Shown here: positions 28,700-40,955 of the stretch, in pieces | How positions within the stretch are numbered: the first letter of the stretch is position 1 | How the letters are laid out: every line of letters begins with the position of its first letter | Assembly: GCA_003388555.1 (NCBI GenBank) | Contig: QQVD01000048.1 | Span: 186,001 to 250,000 of the forward strand | DNA: 64,000 nucleotides | Direction of reading: 5' to 3' | Source of the DNA: Acidobacteriota bacterium | Lineage (GTDB): Bacteria; Acidobacteriota; Thermoanaerobaculia; Multivoradales; Multivoraceae | The notes under the pieces: model-generated | What the model was told of the DNA's origin: nothing | Databases searched by the model: none | What the model saw: only the letters and a program-made list of their open reading frames with translations | Made by a program: the position numbers and the translations under genes

Positions 28700-29995
28700 A
28701 TGACTTCGATCCGACCGTTCTCCCTTCGCCGCGGACGTCTCGAGGGGTCTCGCTCCATGCGCTGGCGCGGCGCCGGCCTCGTGCTGGTGCTCGCTGCCGG
28801 GTGCGCACCCTCGGAGGAGGCCGCTGGGCCGATCCAGCCGGGGCCCGACGCCCAGCGCCAGGCGCTCGAGGCCTTCGTCGGCGCCGAGGCCGGTGACGTC
28901 ATCGAGTTCGCCGCCGGACGCTTCAGTTTCGATACCACCCTGTCGCTCGACGTGCCCGGGGTCACCGTGCGCGGCGCTGGCATGGAGCAGACCATCCTCG
29001 ACTTCTCCAACCAGGCGGCGGGCAGCGGCGGCGAAGGGATCCTGGTCACCGCCGACGACTTCACGGTCGAGGATCTGGCGGTGTTCAACTCGCGCTCCGA
29101 CGGGATCAAGGTCGAAGGCACCAGCAACGCCAGCTTCCGCCGCGTCTTCGTCAACTGGGAGGGAGAGCCGTCGACCGAGAACGGCGCCTACGGCCTCTAC
29201 CCGGTGCAGGTCGACGGGGTGCTGATCGAGGACAGCAAGGTGCGCGGCTCCTCCGATGCCGGCATCTACGTCGGTCAGTCGAGCCGCATCGTGGTGCGAC
29301 GCAACGAGACCTGGGAGAACGTCGCCGGCATCGAGATCGAGAACTCGACCGCGGCCGACGTCTACGAGAACCACGCCCACCACAACACAGGCGGCCTGCT
29401 GGTCTTCTCCCTGCCCGAGCTGCCGGTGAAGAACGGGCGCGACATCCGGGTGTGGAACAACCGCGTGGTCGAGAACAACCACCCCAACTTTGGCAAGCCC
29501 GGCGCCATCGTCTCCGAGATCCCGGCCGGCTCGGGGCTGATCCTGATGGCGAGCGACAACGTCGACGTCTACGGCAACGAGTTCCGCGACAACCAGACCG
29601 CAAACGTCAGCATCGTCAGCTACCTGGCGACCGGGCGGCCGTACGAGGACCCGGCCTACGATCCCTTCTCGGAAGGCATCTCCATCCACCACAACACCTT
29701 CGCCGGCGGCGGCGCCCAGCCCGAAGGGAGTCTGGCGGAGCTGGCGGTGCCGCTGATCGGCGCGCCGCTGCCCGACATCGTCTTCGATGGCATCGTCAAC
29801 CCGGAGCGGCTGCAGGACGGCCAGCTGCCGGCGGAGGCGCGCATCTACGTCGAGAACAACGGCGACGCCGACTTCGTCAATCTCGACCTCGGCGTCGCCA
29901 TGGCGGGCGGGCAGCCCAACATCGACCGCGACCTCTCGCGCTACGCCGGTTCGCTGCCGCAGCCACCGGGCGAGGTGGCGCTCGGCGGCCCCTGA
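28700..29995 (+). CDS. Parallel beta-helix repeat lipoprotein (TIGR03805-like)
   Basis: A 431-residue protein with lipobox VLVLAAGCAP, then consecutive right-handed beta-helix turns: VTVRGAGMEQTILDFSN, DFTVEDLAVFNSRSDGIKV, GVLIEDSKVRGSSDAGIYVG, SRIVVRRNETWENVAGIEI. ATG 28700 follows GAGGTGG; a later ATG at 28757 gives a tighter signal peptide, so the start is uncertain. Its stop lies 2 bases before the diheme cytochrome start. This pairing of a beta-helix protein with a TIGR03806/SO2930-like cytochrome is a recurrent two-gene unit, as I recall it. The function is unestablished; beta-helix folds often bind or cleave polysaccharide. Confidence 0.82.
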   Translation: MTSIRPFSLRRGRLEGSRSMRWRGAGLVLVLAAGCAPSEEAAGPIQPGPDAQRQALEAFVGAEAGDVIEFAAGRFSFDTTLSLDVPGVTVRGAGMEQTILDFSNQAAGSGGEGILVTADDFTVEDLAVFNSRSDGIKVEGTSNASFRRVFVNWEGEPSTENGAYGLYPVQVDGVLIEDSKVRGSSDAGIYVGQSSRIVVRRNETWENVAGIEIENSTAADVYENHAHHNTGGLLVFSLPELPVKNGRDIRVWNNRVVENNHPNFGKPGAIVSEIPAGSGLILMASDNVDVYGNEFRDNQTANVSIVSYLATGRPYEDPAYDPFSEGISIHHNTFAGGGAQPEGSLAELAVPLIGAPLPDIVFDGIVNPERLQDGQLPAEARIYVENNGDADFVNLDLGVAMAGGQPNIDRDLSRYAGSLPQPPGEVALGGP

Positions 29996-29997
29996 GG

Positions 29998-31122
29998 ATG
30001 GGCGGCAGGGGGCGGCGCCGCCTGGCGCGCGGGCTCGTCCTGCTGGGCATGCCGACCGCGCTGCTCGGTGCGCTCGTCGGCTGTCGCGGCGGCGACCCGG
30101 CGACCCGCGTCGAACCGCCGTTGAGACTCTCGGAGTACCGGCTGTTCGTTGGCGATCCGGCGGCGCAGCGCCCGGCCGAGGACGTGCTGCTCTACGAGCT
30201 CAACTCGCCGCTCTTCTCCGATCACGCCGACAAGCACCGCTTCGTGCGCCTGCCGCCGGGCGGCGAGATCGGCTACCGCACCGACGACACTCTCGAGATG
30301 CCCGTCGGCACGGTGATCGCCAAGACCTTCTCCTACCGGCGGCAGGACGGCGGCCGCCACCTGCTCGAGACCCGCATCCTGCGCCGCCTGGAGAGCGGCT
30401 GGGAGGCGCTGCCGTACGTCTGGGACGAGGCCCAGCGGGAGGCGCGGCTCGAGATCATCGGCGGCGTGCGCCCGGCGCGGGTGCCGCTGCCGGGCGGCGA
30501 GTGGATCGAGCACGCCTACCGGATCCCCAACCGCAACCAGTGCAAGGGCTGCCACCGTCGACGCGGCGACGAGCTGCTGCCGATCGGCCCGACCGCGGCG
30601 CAGCTCAACCGCGAGGTGGAGTTCGCCGACGGAGCCGAGAACGTGCTCGACCGTTGGCGTCGGCTCGGGGTGCTGGCCGGAGCACCGCCGGCCGCCGAGG
30701 CGCCTCGGGCGGCGGTGTGGAACGACCCGGCCAGCGGCACCCTCGACGAGCGCGCCCGCATCTGGCTCGACGTCAACTGCGCCCACTGCCACAACCCCGA
30801 GGGGCCGGCACGCACCTCGAGCCTCGACCTGCGCGCCGGTCACCGCGACCGGCCGGCGCTCGGCGTCATGAAGACGCCGGTGGCGGCAGGTCGTGGCTCC
30901 GGCGACCGGCTGTACAGCATCGTGCCCGGGGCGCCGGACGAGTCGATCCTGGTCTACCGCCTCGAGTCGCTCGACCCGGGGGCGATGATGCCCGAGCTGG
31001 GGCGCTCCCTGGTCGACCACGAGGCGGTGAGGCTGATCCGCGACTGGATCGTCGCGATGGCTGCGAGCGATGTTCCTGGATCCGAGGTGCCGGCCGCCGC
31101 GTCGCGCTCGGCGGGTCCCTGA
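29998..31122 (+). CDS. Diheme c-type cytochrome lipoprotein (SO2930/HNE_0200-like)
   Basis: A 374-residue lipoprotein (LLGALVGCRGG) with two CxxCH haem sites, CKGCH and CAHCH. Other conserved stretches are YELNSPLFSDHADKHRFVRL, PVGTVIAKTFSY, LETRILRR and YVWDEAQREARL. The start is ATG 29998, two bases after the beta-helix gene's stop, so it is translationally coupled; the frame's upstream extension is a shadow of that gene. It probably transfers electrons in the periplasm, partnered with the beta-helix protein. The last 20 residues are Ala/Ser-rich. Confidence 0.85.
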   Translation: MGGRGRRRLARGLVLLGMPTALLGALVGCRGGDPATRVEPPLRLSEYRLFVGDPAAQRPAEDVLLYELNSPLFSDHADKHRFVRLPPGGEIGYRTDDTLEMPVGTVIAKTFSYRRQDGGRHLLETRILRRLESGWEALPYVWDEAQREARLEIIGGVRPARVPLPGGEWIEHAYRIPNRNQCKGCHRRRGDELLPIGPTAAQLNREVEFADGAENVLDRWRRLGVLAGAPPAAEAPRAAVWNDPASGTLDERARIWLDVNCAHCHNPEGPARTSSLDLRAGHRDRPALGVMKTPVAAGRGSGDRLYSIVPGAPDESILVYRLESLDPGAMMPELGRSLVDHEAVRLIRDWIVAMAASDVPGSEVPAAASRSAGP

Positions 31123-31179
31123 CGGTGACGGCAGGCGCAGTGGTGAGGTCGAGGGGCTGAGGTCCAGGGGGATCCGAGG

Positions 31180-31821
31180 ATGGGGATTCGAGCGGTGATC
31201 TTCGATCTCGGCGGCGTCGTGCTCGGCTCGCCGCTGCACGCCATCGCGCGGCTCGAGGAGGAGCACGGCCTGGAGCGCGACGTGGTGAACCGGCACGTCG
31301 TGGCGAGCGCGCCCGACGGAGCCTGGCACCGCATGGAGCGCGGCGAGGTCGCCGTCGGCGACGCCTTCTTCGCCGAGTTCGACCGCGAGCTCGCCGGCGC
31401 CGGTGCGCCGATCTCGAGCGCGGTGCTGTTCGAGCGCATCGCCGCCGAGGCGCAGCCGCGGCCGATCATGCTGCGGGCGATCGACCGCCTGCGCGAGGCG
31501 GGCTTCAAGGTGGCGGCGCTGACCAACAACTGGAGCGACGAGCGTCCTGGCAGCGACAGCTCGTTCAAGCGCGGCGACCTGCACGCGCGCTTCGAGCTGG
31601 TGGTCGAATCGAGCGTCGTCGGGCTGCGCAAGCCGGACCCGCGCATCTACCGGCTGACCTGCGAGCGCCTGGGCGTCGAACCTGCCGAGGCGGCGTTCCT
31701 CGACGACATCGGCTCGAACCTCAAGAGTGCGCGGGCTCTCGGCCTGACGACGATCAAGGTGGTGACTCCCGAGCAGGCGCTCGAGGAGCTCGAGGACGTC
31801 GTCGGCCTGGCGCTGCGCTGA
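31180..31821 (+). CDS. HAD-superfamily hydrolase
   Basis: A 213-residue HAD protein with motif I FDLGGVV (Asp9), motif II region VAALTNNW, motif III GLRKPDPRIY and motif IV FLDDIGSNL. The acid two residues after the nucleophile is Gly, as in the DxGGV subgroup that includes the epoxide-hydrolase N-domain and ACAD10-like HADs, so activity could be phosphatase or other hydrolase. The helical cap is of subfamily IA type. The start follows GAGG. No functional link to the cytochrome gene before it is evident. Confidence 0.85.
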   Translation: MGIRAVIFDLGGVVLGSPLHAIARLEEEHGLERDVVNRHVVASAPDGAWHRMERGEVAVGDAFFAEFDRELAGAGAPISSAVLFERIAAEAQPRPIMLRAIDRLREAGFKVAALTNNWSDERPGSDSSFKRGDLHARFELVVESSVVGLRKPDPRIYRLTCERLGVEPAEAAFLDDIGSNLKSARALGLTTIKVVTPEQALEELEDVVGLALR

Positions 31822-31856
31822 AGCGGCAGGCGTCGGCGGGCCGCGTCGCAGCCCTG

Positions 31857-32777
31857 CTACAGGGCGCTCGCCTCGCCGGTGGCGACCGGCAGGTCGCGCC
31901 GGCACCACTCGCTCCACGAGCCGACGTAGAGCCGCGGCGCCGGCAGGCCGGCGATCTCCATCGCCAGGGCGAGGTGGCAGGCGGTGACGCCGGAGCCGCA
32001 GCTCACCGCGACGCCACCTGTTGCCTCGCCTGGGCCACCCAGCGCGGCGGTGAGCCACTGGCGCAGCTCGTCGGGGGAGCGGAAGGTGCCGTCGCTGCGC
32101 AGGGCTTCGGCGAACGGCGCGTTGCGCGAGCCGGGGATGTGACCGGTGACCGGATCGAAGGGGTCGCCCTCGCCGCGGAAGCGCTGCGCCGAGCGGGCGT
32201 CGAGCAGTCTCAGCCTCGGCGGCGCTTCGCCGCGCGAGTCGAGATGCTGCAGTTCGCGCCAGCCGATGAGCGTGTCGCTCCAGTCGTCCACGGGGTACGG
32301 AGGGCTCGATCGTGGCGGCGGGGAAGCGGTCGGGCGGGTCGGGATGCCGGCGGCGAGCGCGGCGGGCAGGCCGCCGTCGAGCACCCATGCCCTGCGGTGC
32401 CCGGCGGCGCGCAGCATCCACCAGCAGCGCGCCGCCGCCATCGCGCCGCCGGCGTCGTCGTAGACCACCACGTCGGTCGTGGGCGTGATGCCCCAGTCGC
32501 CGAGCTGGCGCGCCCAGGCCTGCCGCGACGGCAGCGGGTGACGGCCGCCGTCCGCGGGGTCTGCGGTCTCGGCGCTGAGGTGGCGGTCGAGGTCGGCCTC
32601 GCGGGCGCCGCGGAGGTAGTCGCCGCGCTCGCGTGCGGTGGCGGCGGGACGGGCGTCGAGAAGCACCAGGCCGGTCGCGGCGCCGGAGAGGTCGTCGCCC
32701 GGCAGCGCCAGCAGTCGCGACGCGAGGGCCGCCGCGTCGATCAGCGGCGTCGAGTGGTGAGGATCGGCTCCGCCCAT
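31857..32777 (-). CDS. 3-mercaptopyruvate/thiosulfate sulfurtransferase (tandem rhodanese)
   Basis: A 306-residue enzyme with two rhodanese domains; the catalytic loop CGSGVTA is at Cys260 in the C-terminal domain, the form found in mercaptopyruvate and thiosulfate sulfurtransferases. Other motifs are LLDARPAA, DVVVYDDAGGAMAAARCWWM, AWVLDGGLPAAL, LLDARSAQRFRGE and GHIPGSRNAP. ATG 32777 is used; the frame extends 105 codons into the intergenic region with no similarity. It is cytoplasmic with no signal peptide. It diverges from actA across a 382-base gap containing a CRP-like palindrome. Confidence 0.9.
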   Translation of the reverse strand: MGGADPHHSTPLIDAAALASRLLALPGDDLSGAATGLVLLDARPAATARERGDYLRGAREADLDRHLSAETADPADGGRHPLPSRQAWARQLGDWGITPTTDVVVYDDAGGAMAAARCWWMLRAAGHRRAWVLDGGLPAALAAGIPTRPTASPPPRSSPPYPVDDWSDTLIGWRELQHLDSRGEAPPRLRLLDARSAQRFRGEGDPFDPVTGHIPGSRNAPFAEALRSDGTFRSPDELRQWLTAALGGPGEATGGVAVSCGSGVTACHLALAMEIAGLPAPRLYVGSWSEWCRRDLPVATGEASAL

Positions 32778-33159
32778 GGCGAGGTCTCCAGGTGGGCTCC
32801 GGTAGCGGCCCGCGACATCGACGCCGGCGCACCCGCAGGCCGACTCGGGAGGCGGAACTCCTGCCGTGTGAGGGCCTTCGCGGCGCCCGATCGTCACCGG
32901 CCGGGCGACGTCTCCGAGGGCCGTCCGAGCGGCCTCGGTCGAGCTTGTGAATCCTTTCACAAGCGGATACGCTGCGCCCTGCAGTGAGCGATGACCGTTT
33001 CGTGACACAGTCCGACCCACGGTCCGCCAGAGCCCGCGACAGAGTCTCGCGAGAGCGTACTGCCCGCCCGAGCCGCCGCCGGTGAACGCCATCGGCTCGC
33101 GCCGGGTCCGTGCGAGACCGCCTCAGTCCGTATCGATTCGCAGCCACCGAGGTCCACAG
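32778..33159. other. Divergent promoter region between the sulfurtransferase and actA
   Basis: This 382-base gap has no gene. Apart from the palindrome at 32944-32963 I see no confident -35/-10. It must contain the promoter of the large respiratory operon. Confidence 0.5.
32944..32963. promoter_or_regulatory. CRP/FNR-family box CTTGTGAA-TCCT-TTCACAAG
   Basis: A perfect 8-bp inverted repeat with a 4-base spacer containing TGTGA-N6-TCACA, identical to the core of CRP-family operators. It lies 197 bases before actA and 167 bases before the sulfurtransferase start, so either or both could be controlled. Confidence 0.6.
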
Positions 33160-33819
<660 letters not shown>

Positions 33820-33831
33820 GGGGACGAATTG

Positions 33832-36800
33832 ATGGTTGCCAAGGATCTAGACGGCCGCGAGGCCGCCGAGCGCACTCCCGAACCGCGCCAGGAGCGGCCC
33901 ACCAGGGCGGCCGGCGTGACGCTGACGGTGCTCGATGACGACCGGGTCGCGAGCGCCGCCACCACCGTCGACGGCGATCAGCACCGCGAGCCCGAGGGGC
34001 AGCGGATGTGGCGATCGCTCGAGGAGTACGCCGACGCCGAGGCCTTCCGCGAGCGCATCGAGAGCGAGTTCCCCCGCTACGCGCCTTCGGAGTGGGACGA
34101 CGGTCCTTCGCGCCGTGCCTTCCTCAAGCTCGCCGGTGCCTCGATGGGCCTGGCCGGCATGGCCGCCTGCACCCGGCAGCCCAACGAGCGCATCGTCCCC
34201 TACGTCGACCAGCCCGAGTACCTGGTGCCCGGCAAGGCCCAGCACTACGCGACGGCGATGCCGATGGACGGCTACCTGACGCCGCTGCTCGCCGAGAGCC
34301 ACATGGGGCGGCCGACCAAGGTCGCCGGCAACCCCGAGCACCCGCTCACCCAGGGCACCAACGACCTCTTCGCCCAGGCCTCGGTGCTCGATCTCTACGA
34401 CCCGGATCGCTCGGCGAATGTCTCGCGCGGTGGGCGGATCACCCCCTGGGAGACCCTCGTCGCCGAGATCCAGCCCACCCTGCGCGCGCTCGAGGCGCTG
34501 TCGGGGGAGGGGCTACGGATCGTCACCGCGCCGACCAGCTCGCCGACGATGGTGGCGCTGATCGACGCCGTCCGGCAGCGTTTCCCGCAGGCGCGCTGGA
34601 CGCACTACGAGCCGGTGGCGCGCGATGCCGCCCTCGCTGCGTCGAGAGCGGCTTTCGGCGTCGACGTCGAGACCCACTACGACCTCTCGCAGGCCGATGT
34701 CGTGGTGTCGCTCGAGGCCGACTTCCTGAACTCCGGACCCCACCGCCTGCGCATGGCGCGCGACTTCGCGCAGCAGCGTCGCCTGCTCGGCGACAAGCGC
34801 ACGATGAGCCGCTACTACGCGGTCGAGAGCGTGCCGACCGGCTCCAGCTCGCTGGCCGACCACCGCCTGATCGTGCGCCCGGCCGAGCTCGCCGCCTTCG
34901 CCGGCGCCCTGGCGGCGCGGGTGGGCGCCACTGGCGCCGTTGCCGCCGACCTCGCCAGCGCCCCAGGCGCCGAGGAGTGGCTCGCGGCGGTCTCCGAGGA
35001 CCTCATGGCCCACCGCGGACGCTGCGCCGTCATCGCAGGCGACGCCGCCCCGGCCCCGGTGCACGTGCTCGCCCACGCGATCAACGCGGCGCTGGGCAAC
35101 GTCGGCGCCACCGTGCGCTACACCGATCCGGTGATCGCCGAGCCCGAGCTCGGTGGCGCCGTGATCGCCGACCTGGCGCGGGAGATCTCCGAGGGTCAGG
35201 TCGAGGCGCTCTTCCTGCTCGGCGTGAATCCCGTCTACGACGCTCCCGGCGACGTCGACTTCGCCGCCGCGCTCGCCGACGTCCCGCTGTCGCTGCACCT
35301 CGGCCCCAAGGTCGACGAGACCGCGGCGGCGTGCACCTGGCACGTGCCGCAGTCCCACTACCTCGAGGCGTGGGGCGACGGCCGCGCCGCCGACGGCACC
35401 CTGTCGATCGTGCAGCCGCTGATCGAGCCGATGTACGCCAGCAAGTCGGAGCTCGAGGTGCTCGCCATGCTCGCCGGCCAGGCCGAGCTCGACTCCTACG
35501 AGCTGGTGCGCCAGACCTGGCGCAATGCCGGTCTCGAGGCCCAGTGGCAGAAGGTGCTGCACGACGGCTTCGTGATCGACTCGGCGTTGCCGGAGAAGAC
35601 GGTGGCGCTGGCGCCCGACGCCGCGGGCGTCGCGGCGCGCAGCGCCGCCGAGGCCCTGGCGGCCCAGGCCGCCGCGGCGGAAGGCGAGGTCGACCTGCTG
35701 CTACGTCTCGATCCGTCGCTACACGACGGCCGTTTCGCCAACAACGGCTGGCTGCAGGAGATCCCCAAACCGCTGACCAAGGTGGCTTGGGACCAGACGG
35801 TGCAGATCTCCCGGGCGACCGCCGAACGGCTCGGCGTCAGCTTCGGTGACGTGGTCAGGGTCAGCGCCGAGGGCCGCTCGCTGGTCGGGCCGGCCTGGGT
35901 GCAGCCGGGGCAGGCTCCGGAGACCGTGGTGGTGCACTACGGCTACGGCCACACCGCCATCGGCCGCACGGGTGACGGCAACGGTGAGAACGCGCATCGG
36001 CTGCGCGGCAGTGCCGGCACTCCGGCGCGCGCCACGATCGAGAAGACCGGTCGCAGCCAGAAGATCGCCAGCACCCAGGAGCACTACCAGCTCGAGCTGC
36101 AGTCCGAGCAGGCCGAGCGGCGTCACCTGGTGAAGCACGGCACGCTCGCCCACTTCAAGGAGGACGAGCACTTCGTCGAGCACCTCGGCCACCACATCCC
36201 CACCGCGCCGATGTTCGATCGTTGGGAGTATCCCGGCAACTCGTGGGGGATGGCGATCGATCTCGGCCTGTGCACCGGGTGCAACGCGTGCATCGTGGCC
36301 TGCCAGGCGGAGAACAACATCCCGGTGGTCGGTCGCGAGCAGGTGATCGCCGGTCGCGAGATGCACTGGCTGCGCATCGACCGCTACTTCCAGGGCGACC
36401 TCGACGCGCCCAAGGTGCACCACCAGCCGGTCGCCTGCCAGCAGTGCGAGCAGGCGCCGTGCGAGGTGGTCTGCCCGGTCGGGGCCACGGTGCACAACCA
36501 CGAAGGCCTCAACGACATGGTCTACAACCGCTGCATCGGCACGCGGTACTGCTCCAACAACTGCCCCTACAAGGTGCGGCGCTTCAACTTCTTCAAGTAC
36601 CAGGACACCAAGACGCCGGTGCTCAAGCTGCAGCGCAACCCCGACGTGTCGGTGCGCGCCCGCGGCGTGATGGAGAAGTGCACCTACTGCGTGCAGCGCA
36701 TCAACAGGGTGCGGCAGAAGTCCAAGGTCGAGCGTCGACCGATCCGCGACGGCGAGATCAAGACGGCATGCCAGGAGGTCTGCCCGACCCAGGCGATCGT

Positions 36801-37053
36801 CTTCGGCGACATCAACGACGAGACCACGCAGGTGTCGCAGTGGAAGAAGAGCCCGCTGAACTACCAGCTGCTCGAGGAGCTGGCGACCCTGCCGCGCACC
36901 ACCTACCTGGCCAAGATCGACAACCCGAACCCGGCCCTCGACGACGGGCACGGCGGCGGTCACGGTGGCGGGCACTCCGCCGGCGGCGACCACGGTGAAG
37001 GTCACTCCGCGACCGCGGGTGACGACCACTCACAGCCGACCGCCCAGCACTAG
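33832..37053 (+). CDS. actB: Alternative Complex III iron-sulfur subunit ActB
   Basis: A 1073-residue fusion of a molybdopterin-oxidoreductase-like domain (about 90-740; no cofactor expected in ActB) and a ferredoxin-like domain with four cysteine clusters: [47 protein letters not shown] split around its cysteines, and CTYCVQ with [12 protein letters not shown] Tat-like motif [20 protein letters not shown] lies about residue 100. The tail is His/Gly/Asp-rich ([19 protein letters not shown]). It is quinol:electron-acceptor oxidoreductase machinery on the periplasmic side with ActA and ActC. A TTG directly before the ATG is an alternative start. Confidence 0.95.
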   Translation: MVAKDLDGREAAERTPEPRQERPTRAAGVTLTVLDDDRVASAATTVDGDQHREPEGQRMWRSLEEYADAEAFRERIESEFPRYAPSEWDDGPSRRAFLKLAGASMGLAGMAACTRQPNERIVPYVDQPEYLVPGKAQHYATAMPMDGYLTPLLAESHMGRPTKVAGNPEHPLTQGTNDLFAQASVLDLYDPDRSANVSRGGRITPWETLVAEIQPTLRALEALSGEGLRIVTAPTSSPTMVALIDAVRQRFPQARWTHYEPVARDAALAASRAAFGVDVETHYDLSQADVVVSLEADFLNSGPHRLRMARDFAQQRRLLGDKRTMSRYYAVESVPTGSSSLADHRLIVRPAELAAFAGALAARVGATGAVAADLASAPGAEEWLAAVSEDLMAHRGRCAVIAGDAAPAPVHVLAHAINAALGNVGATVRYTDPVIAEPELGGAVIADLAREISEGQVEALFLLGVNPVYDAPGDVDFAAALADVPLSLHLGPKVDETAAACTWHVPQSHYLEAWGDGRAADGTLSIVQPLIEPMYASKSELEVLAMLAGQAELDSYELVRQTWRNAGLEAQWQKVLHDGFVIDSALPEKTVALAPDAAGVAARSAAEALAAQAAAAEGEVDLLLRLDPSLHDGRFANNGWLQEIPKPLTKVAWDQTVQISRATAERLGVSFGDVVRVSAEGRSLVGPAWVQPGQAPETVVVHYGYGHTAIGRTGDGNGENAHRLRGSAGTPARATIEKTGRSQKIASTQEHYQLELQSEQAERRHLVKHGTLAHFKEDEHFVEHLGHHIPTAPMFDRWEYPGNSWGMAIDLGLCTGCNACIVACQAENNIPVVGREQVIAGREMHWLRIDRYFQGDLDAPKVHHQPVACQQCEQAPCEVVCPVGATVHNHEGLNDMVYNRCIGTRYCSNNCPYKVRRFNFFKYQDTKTPVLKLQRNPDVSVRARGVMEKCTYCVQRINRVRQKSKVERRPIRDGEIKTACQEVCPTQAIVFGDINDETTQVSQWKKSPLNYQLLEELATLPRTTYLAKIDNPNPALDDGHGGGHGGGHSAGGDHGEGHSATAGDDHSQPTAQH

Positions 37054-37064
37054 GAGCGCACGTC

Positions 37065-38452
<1,388 letters not shown>

Positions 38453-38453
<1 letters not shown>

Positions 38454-38998
38454 TGGCCACTCAGCAGAAGGGGCCGCAGCTGCACGGCCTGATGGCCGAG
38501 TTCGCCACTCCCACCGCCCTGGTGGCGGCGGCAGAGGCGACGCGCGATGCCGGCTTCGCCAACTGGAACTGCTACTCGCCCTATCCGGTGGAAGGGGCCT
38601 GGGAGGCGATGGGCCACAAGACGCCGATGTCGAAGCTCACCTTCCTCGGCGGGCTGACCGGAGCGGTCTCGGCGTTCGGCTTCATCACCTGGACCCAGGT
38701 GGTCGATTACGCCTGGAACGTCGGCGGCCGCCCGACCTTCAGCTGGCCGGCGTGGATCCCGCCCACCTTCGAGACCACGATCCTGCTCGCCGGCCTCACC
38801 GCCGGCATCGGCATGCTGGCGGTCAACGGCTTCCCGCAGCCCTACCATCCGGTGTTCAACGTGCCCGAGTTCGTGCGCGCCTCGAACGACCGCTACTTCC
38901 TGGTCATCGAGAGCGCCGATCCGAAGTTCGATCGCGCCGCGACGACGGACTTCCTGCGCGGTCTCGACCCGATCGGAGTGCACGAGGTGGACGAGTGA
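38453..38998 (+). CDS. actD: Alternative Complex III subunit ActD (DUF3341)
   Basis: A 181-residue membrane protein with two helices (about 58-80 and 100-120) and DUF3341-type sequence: GLMAEFATPTALVAAAEATR, WNCYSPYPVEGAWEAMG, FPQPYHPVFNVPEFVRASND and RYFLVIESADPKFD. The reading frame extends far upstream as a shadow of actB and actC; the real start is the ATG overlapping the actC stop. It is structural, with no cofactor motifs, and overlaps actE by one base. Confidence 0.93.
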
Positions 38999-39780
38999 TG
39001 CCCGACCCGCAGACCGCCTCGCCGCGACAGAACGAGGATCTCCCGATGAGGACGTTGATGCAGACCGGCCCCGTCCGGCGAGCGCCGACCGGGCGTCGCG
39101 CACGGCTGGCGGCGTGTGTCGCCGCGGCTCTCGCGCTCGCGGGGTGCCGCCAGGACATGCACGACCAGGCCAAGATCGAGCCCTACGAGGAGAGCGACTT
39201 CTTTGCCGACGGCGTCGGCGGAGCGCGGATCCCTCCCGCCCACACCCTGCCGCGCGGCACGAACTGGGACGACGTCGCCTTCACCAGCGGCTACCACCCG
39301 GACGGCACGATGGTCGCCGAGCTGCCGCTCGAGCTGACCCCCGAGCTGCTCGATCGCGGCGAAGAGCGCTACAACATCTTCTGCTCGCCCTGCCACGCAC
39401 GGACCGGGGCCGGCAACGGCATGATCGTCGAGCGCGGCTTCGCGCAGCCCCCCTCGTACCACGAGCAGCGCCTGCGCGAGATGCCCCTCGGCTACTTCTT
39501 CGACGTCGCCTCGAACGGGTACGGCCTGATGTCCGGCTACAAGGCGCAGATCAAGGCCGCCGACCGCTGGGCGATCGCCGCGTGGATCCGGGTGCTGCAG
39601 CGCAGCCGCAACGCGCCGATCGACGTGCTGTCACCGGAGGAGCGTCAGCAGGTGATCGCCGCCGGCGCGAGCGCGGCGCGACCCGCGGACGAGCCGGCAC
39701 GCCAGGCGGCTTCGGGCGATGAGAACGAGAACCAAGACGACGGCCGGGCGGCCGCGGGGCGCGAGGTCGGAGCACTATGA
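38998..39780 (+). CDS. actE: Alternative Complex III monoheme cytochrome c lipoprotein ActE
   Basis: A 260-residue protein with lipobox ALALAGCRQD and a single CSPCH haem site, with SNGYGLMSGYKAQIKAADRW before the helix that closes the cytochrome fold. It is the likely exit haem from the complex towards the caa3 oxidase. The ATG overlaps the actD stop; an ATG 16 codons further in (39046) gives a shorter n-region. The C-terminus is a low-complexity Ala/Glu/Asp/Asn tail. It overlaps actF by ATGA. Confidence 0.93.
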   Translation: MPDPQTASPRQNEDLPMRTLMQTGPVRRAPTGRRARLAACVAAALALAGCRQDMHDQAKIEPYEESDFFADGVGGARIPPAHTLPRGTNWDDVAFTSGYHPDGTMVAELPLELTPELLDRGEERYNIFCSPCHARTGAGNGMIVERGFAQPPSYHEQRLREMPLGYFFDVASNGYGLMSGYKAQIKAADRWAIAAWIRVLQRSRNAPIDVLSPEERQQVIAAGASAARPADEPARQAASGDENENQDDGRAAAGREVGAL

Positions 39781-40955
39781 GCCAGGTCTACGAAGCGAGT
39801 CGCTACCAGCCGCCGAGCGCGCTGGACGGGGTGCAGACCAAGGCGCTGATCGTCGGCGTCGTGGCGGCGGCGATCAGCATCGCCGGTTTCTTCCTCGATC
39901 GCACCCAGTTCTTCCAGTCCTATCTGGTGGGCTGGATCTTCTGGTTCGTCATCGCCCTCGGCTGCCTCGGTTGGACGATGATCCAGCACCTGACCGGCGG
40001 CCTCTGGGCGCTGGTGCTGCGCCGGGTCCTCGAGGCCGCCGCGCGCACGCTGCCTTTCTTCGGACTTCTCTTCCTGCCCTTCGTGTTCGGGATGGAGGAG
40101 GTGTGGAGCTGGACCCGGCCCGAGGCGGCCAACGACCCGCTGATCCAGGAGAAGGTGGGCTACCTCAACCAGCCCTTCTTCTGGGGTCGGTTCGCCTTCT
40201 ACTTCGTCTTCTGGACCGTGCTCGCCTTCCTGCTCAGCCGCAACTCCGCCAAGCAGGACGAGGGTGACGAGAAGGTCACCGTGCGCATGCGCATGATCAG
40301 CGGACCGGGCATCGTGCTGTTCGTGCTGATCGGCTCCTTCGCCTCGTTCGACTGGCTGATGTCGCTCGAGCCGCACTGGTTCTCGTCGCTGTTCGGCTTC
40401 TACTTCATCTCCAGCACGGCGCTGGCCGCGATGCTCTTCATGATCGTCTGCGCCTGGTGGCTGCACCGGCAGCAGCCGCTGGACGACGTGCTGACCAAGC
40501 GTCACTTCCACGACTACGGCAAGTTCACCCTGGCGCTGGTGATGTTCTGGGCCTACATGACCCTGTCGCAGTTCCTCATCACCTGGTCGGGCCACATCCC
40601 CGAGTTCACCCAGTGGTACGACGCCCGCAACACCGGGGGTTGGAAGTCCTACACCGTGCCGCTCATCGTGCTGCACTTCTTCGTGCCCTTCCTCATCCTG
40701 CTCTCCGCCAGCCTCAAGAAGCAGCCGTCGAAGCTCGTGCTGGTGGCGCTCTACATGCTGGTGATGCGCTTCTTCGACCTCTACTGGCAGGCGGCCCCGA
40801 ACTGGCACGAGACCCTGACCTTCCACTGGCTCGACGTCACCACCCTGGTGGCGGTGGGCGGGCTGTGGCTCTTCGTCTTCGTGCGCGAGCTCAAGCGACG
40901 CGCCCTGCTGCCGGTCGGAGACCCCTACCTGAAGGAGGTTCTCGGCCATGTCTGA
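39777..40955 (+). CDS. actF: Alternative Complex III membrane subunit ActF
   Basis: A 392-residue integral membrane protein with about ten helices, a shortened relative of ActC. Recognisable stretches are YLVGWIFWFVIALGCLGWTM, VEEVWSWT-like MEEVWSWTRPE, YLNQPFFWGRFAFYFVFW and the MSLEPHWFSSLFGFYFISST region. It completes the ActC/ActF membrane pair. Coupled to actE by ATGA and overlapping the next gene by eight bases. Confidence 0.93.
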   Translation: MSQVYEASRYQPPSALDGVQTKALIVGVVAAAISIAGFFLDRTQFFQSYLVGWIFWFVIALGCLGWTMIQHLTGGLWALVLRRVLEAAARTLPFFGLLFLPFVFGMEEVWSWTRPEAANDPLIQEKVGYLNQPFFWGRFAFYFVFWTVLAFLLSRNSAKQDEGDEKVTVRMRMISGPGIVLFVLIGSFASFDWLMSLEPHWFSSLFGFYFISSTALAAMLFMIVCAWWLHRQQPLDDVLTKRHFHDYGKFTLALVMFWAYMTLSQFLITWSGHIPEFTQWYDARNTGGWKSYTVPLIVLHFFVPFLILLSASLKKQPSKLVLVALYMLVMRFFDLYWQAAPNWHETLTFHWLDVTTLVAVGGLWLFVFVRELKRRALLPVGDPYLKEVLGHV

